DNA of 64,000 nt from Trichodesmium sp050015995 (GTDB taxonomy: Bacteria; Cyanobacteriota; Cyanobacteriia; Cyanobacteriales; Microcoleaceae). A program made the position numbers and the translations under genes. Position 1 is the first letter of the stretch; the number at the start of each line of letters is the position of its first letter. This document shows, one piece after another, positions 15,877 to 26,194 of the stretch. Location of the stretch: positions 11,712 through 75,711 of the forward strand of contig NZ_JBNHEP010000141.1 of assembly GCF_050015995.1 (NCBI RefSeq), given 5' to 3'. Under the pieces are notes generated by a model, which ran no database searches, was not told where the DNA came from, and worked only from the letters and a program-made list of their open reading frames with translations.

Positions 15877-18420
15877 ATGATCGACAAACTTGACGAATTA
15901 CTTAAATTAGCAAAGCAGAGGTACAGAATAACACTTACTGCAGTTGAGCAAAAGTTATTAAAGGCTATTGTTAAAGGAGAAGTTGCTGATTATCAAATTA
16001 AATCCCCAGAACTTACTTTGCTTAAGGAAGGGTTAGATTTAGAACTGTTAAAAGAACAGTTAAAAAAGTTAGATGATGTAGAAAAATTGGAAGATTTGGA
16101 GGATTTAGGTTTAGAGAAGTTAAAGGAGTTAGAAGAGTTAGAACATCCAGAACAGTTAAAACAATTATTAGCAGCGATCGCTAAGGAAAAGGAATTTAAT
16201 AATCCAGCTACAGCAGAATCATGGGGAGAAAAGCGGATATTATCGGCTAAGTTTATTGAGTGGTTATGTACAGATGTGGAAGCTTTTCAATATTTTTCTA
16301 ATCATGGTTTACAGGTTCGTGGAGCTAAGATTTCGGGGGAATTAAATCTTGAGTTTGTTAAGTTTGAAAGTTTATTGTATTTCACAAAATGTGTTTTTAC
16401 AGAAGAGATTGTTCTCAAGGGAGCGAAAGTAGAAGAAGTCAAGTTTGATGGTAGTCATGTTGTTGGTATTGAGGCTGGGTCGATTGAAGTTAGGGGGGGT
16501 TTATATCTGAAAAATGGCTTTCAAAGTAACGGTAAGGTAAGTCTAGCTGGGGCTACTATTGGTGGTCAACTTGTTTGTGTTAGGGATCATTTTTCTAATC
16601 CAGAAGGCACTGCGCTCATTGCTCAGAATATAGAAGTTAAAGGTTCTGTCTTTCTGGGTAATGATTTCAAAGCTGAGGGTATGGTCAGTCTATTAGAAGC
16701 TACTATTGGTGGTCAACTCTCTTGTATTGGAGGTCATTTCTCTAATCCAGAAGGAATTGCACTCAATGCTCAGAATATAGAAGTCAAAGGTGATGTCTAT
16801 CTGAGTAATGGTTTCAAGGCTGAGGGTAGAGTCAGTCTATATGGAGCTATTATTGGTGGTGGACTCTCTTGTCGTGGAGGTCATTTCTCTAATAAAGGAA
16901 AAAATGCACTCAATGCTCAAAACACAGAAGTCAAAGGTGATGTCTATCTGAGTAATGGCTTCAAGGCTGAGGGTAGAGTCAGTCTATCTGAAGCTACTAT
17001 TGGTGGTGTACTCTCTTGTATTAAAGGTCATTTCTCTAATAAAGAAGGAACTGCGCTCAGTGCTGAGAATATAGAAGTTAAAGCTGATGTCTTTCTGAGT
17101 GATGACTTCAAGGCTGAGGGTATAGTCATTCTATATGGAGCTACTATTGGTGGTACACTCTCTTGTCGTGGAGGTCATTTCTCTAACAAAGGAAAAGATA
17201 CACTCTTTGCTAATAGTATAGAAATTAAAGGTTCTGTCATTCTGAGTGATGGTTTCAAGGCTGAGGGTAGAGTCAGTCTATCTGGAGCTACTATTGGTGG
17301 TAAACTTAATTGTAGCGGAGGTCATTTCTCTAATAAAGAAGGAAATGCGCTTGTTGCTGAAAGTATAGAAGTTAAAGGTTCTGTATTTCTAAGTAATGAC
17401 TTTAAGGCTGAGGGTGTGGTAAATATATTTGGAGCTACTATTGGTGGTGTACTCTCTTGTCGTGGAGGTCATTTCTCTAATAAAGGAAAAGATGCGCTTT
17501 TTGCTAATAATATAGAAGTCAAAGCTGATGTGATTCTGGGTAATGATTTCAAGGCTGAAGGAGAAGTCAGTCTATCTGGAGCTACTATTGGTGGTAAACT
17601 TTCTTGTAGTGGAAGTCATTTCTCTAACAAAGGAAAAGATGCGCTTTTTGCTCAGAGTATAGAAGTCAAAAGTTCTGTCATTCTGAGTGAAGGTTTTAAG
17701 GCTGAGGGTAGGGTCAGTCTAGCTGGAGCTACTATTGGTGGTGTACTCACTTGTATTGGAGGTCATTTCTCTAATAAAGAAGGAGACGCGCTCTTTGCTC
17801 AACGTATAGAAATCAAAGGTTCTGTCTTTCTGAGAAATGGTTTTAAGGCTGAAGGTAACGTAAGTTTATCTGGAGCTACTATTGGCAGTCAACTCTCTTG
17901 TAGCGGAGGTCATTTCTCTAATAAAGGAAAAGATGCGCTCAACGCTAATAATATAGAAGTCAAAGGTTCTGTCTTTCTGAGTAATGATTTCAAAGCTGAG
18001 GGTGAGGTAAGTCTCTCTGAATCTACTATTGGTGGTGAACTCTCTTGTCGCAAAGGTCATTTCTCTAATCCAGAAAAATACGCGCTTGATGCTCAGAATA
18101 TAGAAGTCAAAACTAACATCAGTCTAACTAATGGCTTCAAAGCTGAAGGCAAAGTCGATTTAACAGCAGCAAATATTAAAGGAAATCTTGACTGCACTAA
18201 TGGCAACTTTTCTAACGAAAAAGGAAATGTTTTATCTGCTGAAGGAATGAATGTTGAAGGAGATATTTTATTAGATAAAGGAACTTTTCAAGGCAATATT
18301 TACTTAGTTAGTGCCAGAGTTGACGACACATTAAGTATGGTCAAAATTCAACAAGAAAAAGTAACCTTCCCCCTATATTTACGCCTCCTATATCCTTTGA
18401 TTAAAAATATAAAAAATTAA
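15877..18420 (+). CDS. Large protein with twelve 49-residue repeats (predicted beta-helix), N-terminal part of a split gene
   Basis: The 847-residue product has a Leu/Glu-rich helical N-terminus (residues about 1-110), a short non-repeat domain, then twelve copies of a 49-residue unit at about 206-793. Each unit reads close to KGSVFLSNDFKAEG, VSLSGATIGGxLSC, GGHFSNKGKDALFA, with alternating small and hydrophobic residues as in right-handed beta-helix or bactofilin-like folds. A partial thirteenth unit ends in LSMVKIQQEKV. The stop at 18418 is followed in the same frame, after 17 codons, by the gene at 18472, whose sequence continues what homologous one-piece proteins usually have. The pair is therefore best read as one gene interrupted by a TAA. 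Its function is unknown; surface or envelope scaffolding is a guess. Confidence 0.75.
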   Translation: MIDKLDELLKLAKQRYRITLTAVEQKLLKAIVKGEVADYQIKSPELTLLKEGLDLELLKEQLKKLDDVEKLEDLEDLGLEKLKELEELEHPEQLKQLLAAIAKEKEFNNPATAESWGEKRILSAKFIEWLCTDVEAFQYFSNHGLQVRGAKISGELNLEFVKFESLLYFTKCVFTEEIVLKGAKVEEVKFDGSHVVGIEAGSIEVRGGLYLKNGFQSNGKVSLAGATIGGQLVCVRDHFSNPEGTALIAQNIEVKGSVFLGNDFKAEGMVSLLEATIGGQLSCIGGHFSNPEGIALNAQNIEVKGDVYLSNGFKAEGRVSLYGAIIGGGLSCRGGHFSNKGKNALNAQNTEVKGDVYLSNGFKAEGRVSLSEATIGGVLSCIKGHFSNKEGTALSAENIEVKADVFLSDDFKAEGIVILYGATIGGTLSCRGGHFSNKGKDTLFANSIEIKGSVILSDGFKAEGRVSLSGATIGGKLNCSGGHFSNKEGNALVAESIEVKGSVFLSNDFKAEGVVNIFGATIGGVLSCRGGHFSNKGKDALFANNIEVKADVILGNDFKAEGEVSLSGATIGGKLSCSGSHFSNKGKDALFAQSIEVKSSVILSEGFKAEGRVSLAGATIGGVLTCIGGHFSNKEGDALFAQRIEIKGSVFLRNGFKAEGNVSLSGATIGSQLSCSGGHFSNKGKDALNANNIEVKGSVFLSNDFKAEGEVSLSESTIGGELSCRKGHFSNPEKYALDAQNIEVKTNISLTNGFKAEGKVDLTAANIKGNLDCTNGNFSNEKGNVLSAEGMNVEGDILLDKGTFQGNIYLVSARVDDTLSMVKIQQEKVTFPLYLRLLYPLIKNIKN
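16492..18255 (+). repeat. Coding tandem repeat, 12 x 147 bp
   Basis: Twelve consecutive 147-bp units encode the 49-residue repeats of the protein above. Unit boundaries fall on the Lys-Gly codons that begin each unit. Units are more alike at DNA level in the AGGTCATTTCTCTAA segment, pointing to recent expansion or gene conversion. Confidence 0.9.
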
Positions 18421-18471
18421 CCAATTTCATCACTACTTCAAACAGAATATCAAAGAATAGAAACTCACTAC

Positions 18472-19230
18472 ATGAAAATAGACCTACAATTTGCCAGAAT
18501 AGGACGCCTCCGAGACGACGAACAAAGTTGGCCTCAAAAAAACAATATAAACCTTGATGGTTTCATATATCAGAAACTTGGAACAGACGATAATATAAAA
18601 GTTCTGAAAGATGCCAAAACCCGCCTCAAATGGCTGAGACTTCAACCCGAATTTTTTCCTCAAACTTATGAACAATTAGCCGAAGTTTTAAAAAAAGAAG
18701 GCGATCCAGATGCCGCCACAGAAATATTAATTCATAAAGAAAGAGACATTCGACCAAAACTCAACAGATTAAGTAAATTTTGGAATTACTTTCTAGACGC
18801 AACAATTGCTTATGGCTATAAACCCACACAAGCATTAGTTTGGAGTTCTCTTTTTATATCCTTTGGTTGGAATTTATTCGCTTTAGGTTATGACAATTGT
18901 TCCAACTCAATATCCAATAATAAATGCCTATTTTCACCAGCTTCAGAAATTAGTCCGTATACTGAAGAAACTAACGAGAAAAAGATTGATATAGACTATC
19001 CAGAATTTAATTTCTGGTTATATTCATTAGATACATTCATCCCCATAGTTGACCTACATCAACAAACATATTGGCTGCCAAATTCTCAAAAAGGTATAGA
19101 AATTCCATTAATATTATTCAAAGTAAAAACTGGTGCTTTACTTCAATGGTATTTATGGGTTCACATAGTTTTTGGTTGGATATTAACATCTCTCTGGGTA
19201 GCTGGTTTTAGTGGTTTAGTTCGTGGTTAA
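18472..19230 (+). CDS. Membrane-anchoring C-terminal part of the split repeat protein
   Basis: The 252-residue product starts MKIDLQFARIGRLRDDEQSW, which is not a typical N-terminus but resembles the linker between beta-helix repeats and the C-terminal module of one-piece homologues. A helical part (TRLKWLRLQPEFFPQTYEQL, TPR-like) is followed by two membrane segments, ALVWSSLFISFGWNLFALGY at about 123-142 and WYLWVHIVFGWILTSLWVAG at the end. The frame is the same as the preceding gene, only the TAA at 18418-18420 separates them, and no convincing Shine-Dalgarno sequence precedes the ATG. Either the gene is broken, stop readthrough occurs, or two chains are made. Its last seven codons are copied twice in the array downstream. 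Confidence 0.65.
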   Translation: MKIDLQFARIGRLRDDEQSWPQKNNINLDGFIYQKLGTDDNIKVLKDAKTRLKWLRLQPEFFPQTYEQLAEVLKKEGDPDAATEILIHKERDIRPKLNRLSKFWNYFLDATIAYGYKPTQALVWSSLFISFGWNLFALGYDNCSNSISNNKCLFSPASEISPYTEETNEKKIDIDYPEFNFWLYSLDTFIPIVDLHQQTYWLPNSQKGIEIPLILFKVKTGALLQWYLWVHIVFGWILTSLWVAGFSGLVRG

Positions 19231-19900
19231 GTTGTCATTATTTGACTATGATACCAAAGATTGCCATGGGGGGTAATGATTGGAGAGACCAAAANNNNNN
19301 NNNNNNNNNNNNNNNNNNNNNNNNNNNNNNNNNNNNNNNNNNNNNNNNNNNNNNNNNNNNNNNNNNNNNNNNNNNNNNNNNNNNNNNNNNNNNNTCATTA
19401 TTTGACTATGATACCAAAGATTGCCACGGGGGGTAATGATTGGAGAGACTAAAATAATTGATTTCTCTGCCCCCCTGGCAATGACAGTGTTAGTGGTTTA
19501 GTTCGTGGTTAAGTTGTCATTGCGAGGCGTCGTCGAACAAGTTAACCTCTTGGAGAAAGCAGCTTTCTGAGCCGAAGCAATCTAGCAATTTGACTATGAT
19601 ACCAAAGATTGCCATGGGGGGTAATGATTGGAGAGACCAAAATAATTGATTTCTCTGCCTCCCTCGCAATGACAATCAATAGTGGTTTAGTTCGTGGTTA
19701 AGTTGTCATTGCGAGGCGTCATCGAACAAGTTAACCTCTTGGAGAAAGCAGCTTTCTGAGCCGAAGCAATCTCGCAATTTGACTATGATACCAAAGATTG
19801 CCACGGGGGGTAATGATTGGAGAGACTAAAATAATTGATTTCTCTGCCCTCCTGGCAATGACAGTGCTAAGGGTGTAGGGTGCGTTGGAGTCTTTTTCGG
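19211..19900. repeat. Tandem repeat array C (about 189-bp unit) at a gene 3' end, with assembly gap 19295-19394
   Basis: Units begin with GTGGTTTAGTTCGTGGTTAA, which is the last codons and stop of the membrane gene, at 19211, 19493 and 19682. Each continues with GTCATTGCGAGGCG, GAAGCAATCT, GATACCAAAGATTGCCA and CTGGCAATGACA. The spacing of the last two units is 189 bp. The inner GTCATTGCGAGG...GGCAATGAC arms are a dispersed inverted repeat also found at 49760-49834. From 19901 to 20115 nothing is recognisable except A/T-rich sequence before the kinase gene. Confidence 0.85.
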
Positions 19901-20115
19901 ATAAGCGCGTTCTCAAAAAGCAGTCTGATTATGAGTGTTTTACCAAGGATGATATAAAATGAGAAAGAAGCTTAGGAAAAGTTCAATTTATTTAGTATTT
20001 CTCAACTACTTTAATAGCTTGAGGGCCAAAAATCTACTAATCTAGTTGCTAGAAAGCTTGAGTTCAACCCTGTCAAAATTTATATAAATTAACAAAGTAG
20101 AAACAAATTATAAAC

Positions 20116-23100
20116 ATGATCCCCAACTTACCCAATTATCAAATCGCAGAGCAACTGTACGCAGGTACCCGCACTCTAGTCTATCGAGGTATCCGTAGGA
20201 GCGACGAGCAACCTATCGTTATCAAACTACTACGAAACAAATACCCAAACTTTAACGAAATAGTTCAATTTCGCAACCAATATACTATTGCTCAAAATCT
20301 CGACTTTCCTAATATTATTAAACCCTTAAGTCTAGAAGTCTATGGCAATGGCTATGCCTTAATTATGGAAGACTTTGGGGGTATTTCCCTATCTAATTAT
20401 CTTCAAATAGCCACAGATAAAAATCATCAATATAAATATTTACCTTTAACAGAATTTCTCGAAATAGCTATCCCATTAACAGAAGCTCTACACTATCTCT
20501 ACCAAAACAGAGTCATTCACAAAGACATAAAACCTGCCAACATTTTAATTAATCCCCACACTAAACAAATTAAATTAATTGACTTTAGTATTGCCTCTCT
20601 CCTACCACGAGAAACCCAAGAAATTCAGAATCCTAATATTTTAGAAGGTACATTAGCCTATATTTCTCCCGAACAAACAGGTCGAATGAATCGAGGCATA
20701 GATTATCGCAGCGATTTTTATTCCTTGGGTGTTACTTTTTATGAATTATTGACAGGAAAATTACCTTTTGTCTCAGAAGATGCAATGGAGTTATTGCATT
20801 TTCATTTAGCAAAACAACCTATAGAAATCCATGAAATAAATTCACAAATTTCCCCGATTTTATCAAAATTTGTGAGTAAATTAATGGCAAAAAATGCCGA
20901 AAATCGTTATCAAATTGCTTTAGGAATTAAACATGACTTAGAAAAATGTTTAACTCAACTTCAGCAAACTGGAAAAATCTCTTATTTTGAACTAGGAAAG
21001 CGAGATATTAGTGACAGATTTATAATTCCTGAAAAACTCTATGGTCGGGAAAAAGAAGTCGATCGACTATTAGATGCTTTTGAACGAGTTAGTAATTCCC
21101 CCCAGACCCCCCTTAGTAAGGAGAAAATCTCCCCTCAATCCCCCCTTACCAAGGGGGGAGGAGCAGAATTGATGTTAGTCGCAGGTTTTTCCGGGATTGG
21201 AAAAACGGCAGTTATCAATGAAGTTCATAAACCTATTGTTCGACAACAAGGCTACTTTATTCAAGGCAAATATGACCAATTTAATCGCAATATTCCTTTT
21301 TCTGCTTTTGTGCAAGCCTTCCGAGATTTAATGGGGCAATTATTATCAGAATCAGAAGCCAAAATAGAAATTTGGAAAATCAATATTCTGGCAGCAGTGG
21401 GTGACAACGGACAAGTCTTAATAGATGTTATTCCCGAGTTAGAAAATATCATCGGCAAACAGCCACCACCCATAGAATTATCAGGAACAGCCGCCCAAAA
21501 TCGCTTTAATTTATTATTTCAAAAATTTGTCAAAGTCTTCACCCGAAAAGAACATCCTTTAGTAATTTTTTTGGATGATTTACAATGGGCAGATTCTGCC
21601 TCATTAAATCTGCTGAAATTATTGCTGCAAGATACAGAATATTTATTATTATTAGGTGCTTATCGAGATAATGAAGTCTCCCCAGTTCATCCCTTAATTT
21701 TAATGGTAAATGAAATTGTTAAAACAGAGGGAGTAGTAAATACAATTACTTTAGCTCCGTTAATCGAATCCGATCTGAATCAGCTAGTGGCAGATACCTT
21801 AAATTGTGAATTATCTCTTGCCCAACCTTTGACAAAATTAGTCTATCAAAAAACAAAGGGAAATCCTTTTTTTGCAACTCAGTTTCTCAAAGCATTATAT
21901 GAGGATAAGTTAATTATATTTAATTGGAATATCCAACATTGGGAATGCGATATTGCCCAAGTTAAAGCATTAGCAATTACAGATGATGTCGTAGAATTTA
22001 TGGCATTACAATTGGAAAAATTACCAATAGAAACTCAGGAGATTATTAAACTAGCAGCTTGTATTGGAGCTGGGTTTGATTTACAAACTTTGGCAATTGT
22101 TTCAGAGCGATCGGAAATAAACACGGCGACTTTCTTATGGAAAGCATTGCAGGAAGGTTTGATTTTACCAGTTAGTGATGTATATAAGTTTTATCAGCTT
22201 GAGGTAAATGATAACTTCAGCTCTGAAGATGAAAATTCTCAGAAACAAAATGCTAAATACAGATTTTTACATGACCGGGTTCAACAAGCTGCTTATTCTT
22301 TAATTCCTGATGAAAAAAAACAGGTGACGCATCTCAAAATTGGTCAACTACTCCAAAAGAATTTATCAGAAAAAGAACAAGAAGAAAAGCTTTTTGATAT
22401 TGTCGGGCATTTTAATTTAGGAATTGAGTTAATTATTCAACCCAAGGAGAGAGAAACTTTAGCGAAACTTAACTTAACCGCTGCACAAAAAGCCAGAAAT
22501 TCAACTGCTTATATTGCTGCTAGAACTTTTGTGAAAACCGGACTTAATTTACTCCCCAAAAACTGTTGGAAAACTCAGTATGAATTAACTCTGAATCTTT
22601 ATGTAACTGCCACAGAAACGGCTTATTTGAATGGTCAGTTTGAGGAAATGGAAACAATGGCAGCTCTGGTTTTGGAATCAACTAAAACCATACTAGACAA
22701 AGTAAAAATTTATGAGATTAAAATCAACGCATTGACAGCTAAAACTGAGATATTAGAAGCACTCGCTGTCGGCCAAGAAGCCCTGGAAAAATTGGAGATT
22801 ACCTTCCCTTTAGAGGCAGATGAAGCGTTTATTGATAAAACATTACAAACCCTGGAGAAGCAACTTCAAGGCAAACAAATAGAGGAATTAATTAACCTAC
22901 CTGTAATGAGTGAACCTCGAATAATTGCTGGGATGGAGTTGTTAGCAATGTTATTTCCGCCTATTCACCAAGCAAAACCTACTTTGTTGCCTCTACTGGG
23001 TGCGACAATGGTCAGTTTATCGCTAGAATTTGGGAATACTTCCGCATCAAGCATCGGGTATGTAACCTATGGCTTGATGTTGTCTAGTTTTTTAGAACAA

Positions 23101-25653
23101 GTCGAAAGGGGGTATTACTTTGGAAGAGTCGCACTAAATTTACTTCATAAATTAAATGTTCGGAAATTCAAGTGTATAACTTTACTTATATTTTGTACTT
23201 TTCTTCAGCATCATCGAGAATCACTAAGAGCAACAATAATCACTGCCAAAGAGGCTTATCTAGCAAGTATAGAAATTGGTGATTTTCTCTATGCTGGCTA
23301 TAGCATAGTTCACTATTTTGTTGATAATTTATTTGCTGGAGTCGAGCTACAGGATTGGGAAACTGAAATTGAAAATTACTGTATTACCTTAGAGAATGTT
23401 AAGCAAAAATCAGCTCTAGCTTACCTGAGGATGCAACAACAAGTAGCCCATAACTTGAAGGAAATTATCGATCGACCGGATTTATTAAGCGGTGTTACTT
23501 ACGATGAAAATTTGATGATTACTAAGTACAATGAGGATAATGATGTTAGTTCGCTCATTTTTATCTATGCTTATAAATTGATGTTAGCTTATCTGTTTTG
23601 TGACTATACAAATGCTTTAGATTATATTTTCAAAGCCGAAAGCTATTCAATTACAAAAGTAGGACAAATTCAGACTCCAGCTTTTCATTTTTATGCAGCA
23701 TTAACCTACTTAAAGTTATACTCAGATCGGTCAGAAATTGAGAAAGATAACACTCTTGAAGCCGTAAAAAATCATCAAATTTATTTGGCGAAATGGGCGT
23801 ATCATGCCCCGATGAATCATCAACATAAACTTGACTTGGTAGAAGCAGAAAAATACCGAATCTTAGGACAAAAAACTGAAGCAATTGAATTTTATGATAA
23901 AGCTATTGCAGGTGCAAAAGAAAACGAATATATTCACGAAGAAGCATTAGCGAATGAATTAGCAGCTAAATTTTATCTCCATTGGGGAAAAGAAAAAGTT
24001 GCCACCGCATATATGCAAGAAGCTTACTACTGTTATGCACGGTGGGGATCGAAGGGGAAAGTTGCCTATTTAGAAGAAAAATATCCACAACTACTAGAGG
24101 TTATTTTGCAACCAACTAACTCAGCGAGCGGATCTGAGGGAACAATCTCTAACAGCGCAACAAAAAGCTTCAATAAGACCACGAATGTCCAAAACTCAAA
24201 TTTATTAGATTTTCCAGCAGTGATGAAAGCTGCCCAAGTTATTTCTGAGGAAATAGAGTTAGATAAACTTTTAGCCAGTCTGATGCAAGTTGCGATCGCC
24301 AATGGGGGTGCAGAAACTGGATTTTTAGTGATTCATCAACAAGCAGAATGGCTAGTTATAGCTAAAGCGAATCAAAACCATACAGAAAACTTGCAAATTC
24401 CTCTTGCTCAATGTCAAGAATTACCTCAAAGTTTGATTTATTCTGTCATCAGAAGTAAAAAAATCGCAGTTTTTGATAACTTGAGTGCAACATCTCAATT
24501 TGCAGGCGATCGCTACATTATTACCAAGCAACCCAGATCGGTTTTATGTACTCCTATTACCAAGCAAGGAAAATTAATTGCAATTTTGTATTTAGAAAAT
24601 AATCTGACAGTGGGAGCATTTACAAGCGATCGGATTGAAACATTGCAAATTTTAACTTCTCAAGCTGCAATATCAATTGAAAATGCTCGTTTGTATCAAC
24701 AAGTAGAAAACTATTCTCAAACCTTAGAAGCAGAAGTAGAGAAAAAAACTGAAGCTTTAAGTCAAAAAGCTTTTGATTTAGAGCAAGCATTAACAAATTT
24801 ACAACAAACCCAAGCTCAATTAATTCAGAACGAAAAAATGTCTTCTTTGGGTCAGATGGTGGCAGGTGTTGCCCATGAAATTAACAACCCAGTCAATTTT
24901 ATTTATGGCAATATTAAACCAGCAAGTGAATACGTTAATGACTTGTTAAATTTAATTACTGCTTATCAAAATACTTATCCGAAACCGACGGCTGAAATTG
25001 AAGCAATAATTGACGATATAGATTTAGATTTTTTGGTAGAAGATTTGCCAAACTTGTTAGGTTCGATGCAAACTGGCTCAAAAAGAATTCGAGATATTGT
25101 AGCCTCGTTGCGGAATTTTTCTAGGTTGGATGAATCTCAAATCAAAAAAGCAGATATCCACGAAGGTATTGAATCTACTTTGCTAATTTTACAACATCGG
25201 TTGCACAGTTTTGAAGAGGAAAGTTGTGGGATAAAATATCCAGAAATAAAGGCGATTAAAAATTACGGAAAACTACCATTAGTTACTTGTTATCCCAATC
25301 AGTTAAATCAAGTATTTTTGAATATTCTGAATAATGCTATTGATGCTTTGAATGAAGTTAGTATTCAGGGAAAAAATCCCGATCTTACTCCTACTCTTAC
25401 AATTACGACAGCAATAACTGAAAGTCGATTCATTGAAATAAAAATTGCTGATAACGGCCCAGGAATTCCACCAGAAATTGTTAATAAAATCTTCGACCCA
25501 TTTTTTACTACGAAACCAGTAGGTTCGGGTACTGGTTTGGGATTATATATTAGCTATCAAATTGTAGTTGAGCGTCATTCCGGAGAGCTAATTTGTGTTA
25601 GTAATTTGGGTCAAGGAACGGAGTTTATTATTAAGGTGCCAATGGATAATTGA
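20116..25653 (+). CDS. Hstk-type hybrid: Ser/Thr kinase - AAA ATPase - TPR-like - GAF - histidine kinase
   Basis: The 1845-residue protein is a multi-domain signalling enzyme of a class frequent in filamentous cyanobacteria. Residues about 8-275 form a Ser/Thr kinase with VIHKDIKPANILIN (HKD at 135-137, replacing HRD) and IDFS in place of DFG. An AAA/NACHT-like ATPase follows, with Walker A GFSGIGKTA at 357-365 and Walker B LVIFLDDLQWAD. About 700-1370 is a helical repeat region. A GAF domain (about 1400-1540) and a coiled coil lead to the histidine kinase with GVAHEINNPVNFIYG (His1587), N box FLNILNNAIDAL, DNGPGIP and GSGTGLGLYIS (from 1803). No receiver domain is attached. A small dispersed hairpin repeat has become coding in the kinase-ATPase linker (21097-21162). 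The ligand and partner regulator are unknown. Confidence 0.93.
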   Translation: MIPNLPNYQIAEQLYAGTRTLVYRGIRRSDEQPIVIKLLRNKYPNFNEIVQFRNQYTIAQNLDFPNIIKPLSLEVYGNGYALIMEDFGGISLSNYLQIATDKNHQYKYLPLTEFLEIAIPLTEALHYLYQNRVIHKDIKPANILINPHTKQIKLIDFSIASLLPRETQEIQNPNILEGTLAYISPEQTGRMNRGIDYRSDFYSLGVTFYELLTGKLPFVSEDAMELLHFHLAKQPIEIHEINSQISPILSKFVSKLMAKNAENRYQIALGIKHDLEKCLTQLQQTGKISYFELGKRDISDRFIIPEKLYGREKEVDRLLDAFERVSNSPQTPLSKEKISPQSPLTKGGGAELMLVAGFSGIGKTAVINEVHKPIVRQQGYFIQGKYDQFNRNIPFSAFVQAFRDLMGQLLSESEAKIEIWKINILAAVGDNGQVLIDVIPELENIIGKQPPPIELSGTAAQNRFNLLFQKFVKVFTRKEHPLVIFLDDLQWADSASLNLLKLLLQDTEYLLLLGAYRDNEVSPVHPLILMVNEIVKTEGVVNTITLAPLIESDLNQLVADTLNCELSLAQPLTKLVYQKTKGNPFFATQFLKALYEDKLIIFNWNIQHWECDIAQVKALAITDDVVEFMALQLEKLPIETQEIIKLAACIGAGFDLQTLAIVSERSEINTATFLWKALQEGLILPVSDVYKFYQLEVNDNFSSEDENSQKQNAKYRFLHDRVQQAAYSLIPDEKKQVTHLKIGQLLQKNLSEKEQEEKLFDIVGHFNLGIELIIQPKERETLAKLNLTAAQKARNSTAYIAARTFVKTGLNLLPKNCWKTQYELTLNLYVTATETAYLNGQFEEMETMAALVLESTKTILDKVKIYEIKINALTAKTEILEALAVGQEALEKLEITFPLEADEAFIDKTLQTLEKQLQGKQIEELINLPVMSEPRIIAGMELLAMLFPPIHQAKPTLLPLLGATMVSLSLEFGNTSASSIGYVTYGLMLSSFLEQVERGYYFGRVALNLLHKLNVRKFKCITLLIFCTFLQHHRESLRATIITAKEAYLASIEIGDFLYAGYSIVHYFVDNLFAGVELQDWETEIENYCITLENVKQKSALAYLRMQQQVAHNLKEIIDRPDLLSGVTYDENLMITKYNEDNDVSSLIFIYAYKLMLAYLFCDYTNALDYIFKAESYSITKVGQIQTPAFHFYAALTYLKLYSDRSEIEKDNTLEAVKNHQIYLAKWAYHAPMNHQHKLDLVEAEKYRILGQKTEAIEFYDKAIAGAKENEYIHEEALANELAAKFYLHWGKEKVATAYMQEAYYCYARWGSKGKVAYLEEKYPQLLEVILQPTNSASGSEGTISNSATKSFNKTTNVQNSNLLDFPAVMKAAQVISEEIELDKLLASLMQVAIANGGAETGFLVIHQQAEWLVIAKANQNHTENLQIPLAQCQELPQSLIYSVIRSKKIAVFDNLSATSQFAGDRYIITKQPRSVLCTPITKQGKLIAILYLENNLTVGAFTSDRIETLQILTSQAAISIENARLYQQVENYSQTLEAEVEKKTEALSQKAFDLEQALTNLQQTQAQLIQNEKMSSLGQMVAGVAHEINNPVNFIYGNIKPASEYVNDLLNLITAYQNTYPKPTAEIEAIIDDIDLDFLVEDLPNLLGSMQTGSKRIRDIVASLRNFSRLDESQIKKADIHEGIESTLLILQHRLHSFEEESCGIKYPEIKAIKNYGKLPLVTCYPNQLNQVFLNILNNAIDALNEVSIQGKNPDLTPTLTITTAITESRFIEIKIADNGPGIPPEIVNKIFDPFFTTKPVGSGTGLGLYISYQIVVERHSGELICVSNLGQGTEFIIKVPMDN
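21097..21162 (+). repeat. Dispersed palindromic repeat inside coding sequence
   Basis: CCCCCCTTAGTAAGGAG and CCCCCCTTACCAAGGGGGG form a C-rich/G-rich palindrome of the type normally found between genes. Here it is read in frame and encodes the Pro/Ser/Lys-rich linker TPLSKEKISPQSPLTKGGG between kinase and ATPase domains. The frame is kept, so the insertion was tolerated. Confidence 0.65.
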
Positions 25654-25683
25654 TAGCTGAATAACAAAAAAAATTGTAGGGGC

Positions 25684-25812
25684 GGGTTTTTTTCAGTTAT
25701 CAGTTATCAGTGTGATGTGTAGGGGCGGGTTTTTTCAGTTATCAGTTATCAGTTATCAGTTATCAGTGCGATGTGTAGGGGCGGGTTTTTTCAGTTATCA
25801 GTTATCAGTTAC
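25684..25812. repeat. CAGTTAT heptamer runs with GTAGGGGCGGGTTTTTT units
   Basis: Three units of GTAGGGGCGGGTTTTTT are each followed by two to four copies of the heptamer CAGTTAT. The same heptamer run appears near 9560 and 26169. It is simple-repeat sequence directly downstream of the Hstk-type gene and has no gene. Confidence 0.7.
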
Positions 25813-25900
25813 CGGAACCGAACCTAATCTTAAGTTTGATCGCACTTAGCGGTTTAATGCTAGGCAGCAAAAGAAAGACCAAAGGCTAAAAAGAAGAAGA

Positions 25901-25929
25901 GAGGGGAAGTTCAAACCTTCTCTTTTTTT
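25901..25929 (+). terminator. Possible intrinsic terminator
   Basis: GAGGGGAAG can pair with CTTCTCTTT, using several G-U pairs, around the loop TTCAAAC, and a T-run follows. It would serve the Hstk-type gene, about 250 nt upstream. The stem is weak. The short open frame at 25966-26154 overlaps repeat sequence and I do not take it as a gene. Confidence 0.35.
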
Positions 25930-26194
25930 CTCAACGATACCTGGCACGAGGAGAAGTCAAGAAGTTTGAACTCAGAAGTTTTTCTGCTGAGAGGAATATT
26001 GAGCAAAGTTCCCAAAACAAAAGTATCCCCCGGTCAAATTCCCTTACCATTTTTGATAGAAAAAATTGTATTGATAGAAATTCCAGCAATAGCTGAGACA
26101 GCGATAAATTTTATTAAAGCGAATCGTTTTCCCGATTATTCTGTGGGTTGGTAGAGGCGTTTTTTTTTCAGTTATCAGTTATCAGTTATCAATG

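Noticed and set aside
25966..26154. 62-codon open frame after the Hstk-type gene
   Set aside because: It lies among repeats, has no family features and no ribosome-binding site.
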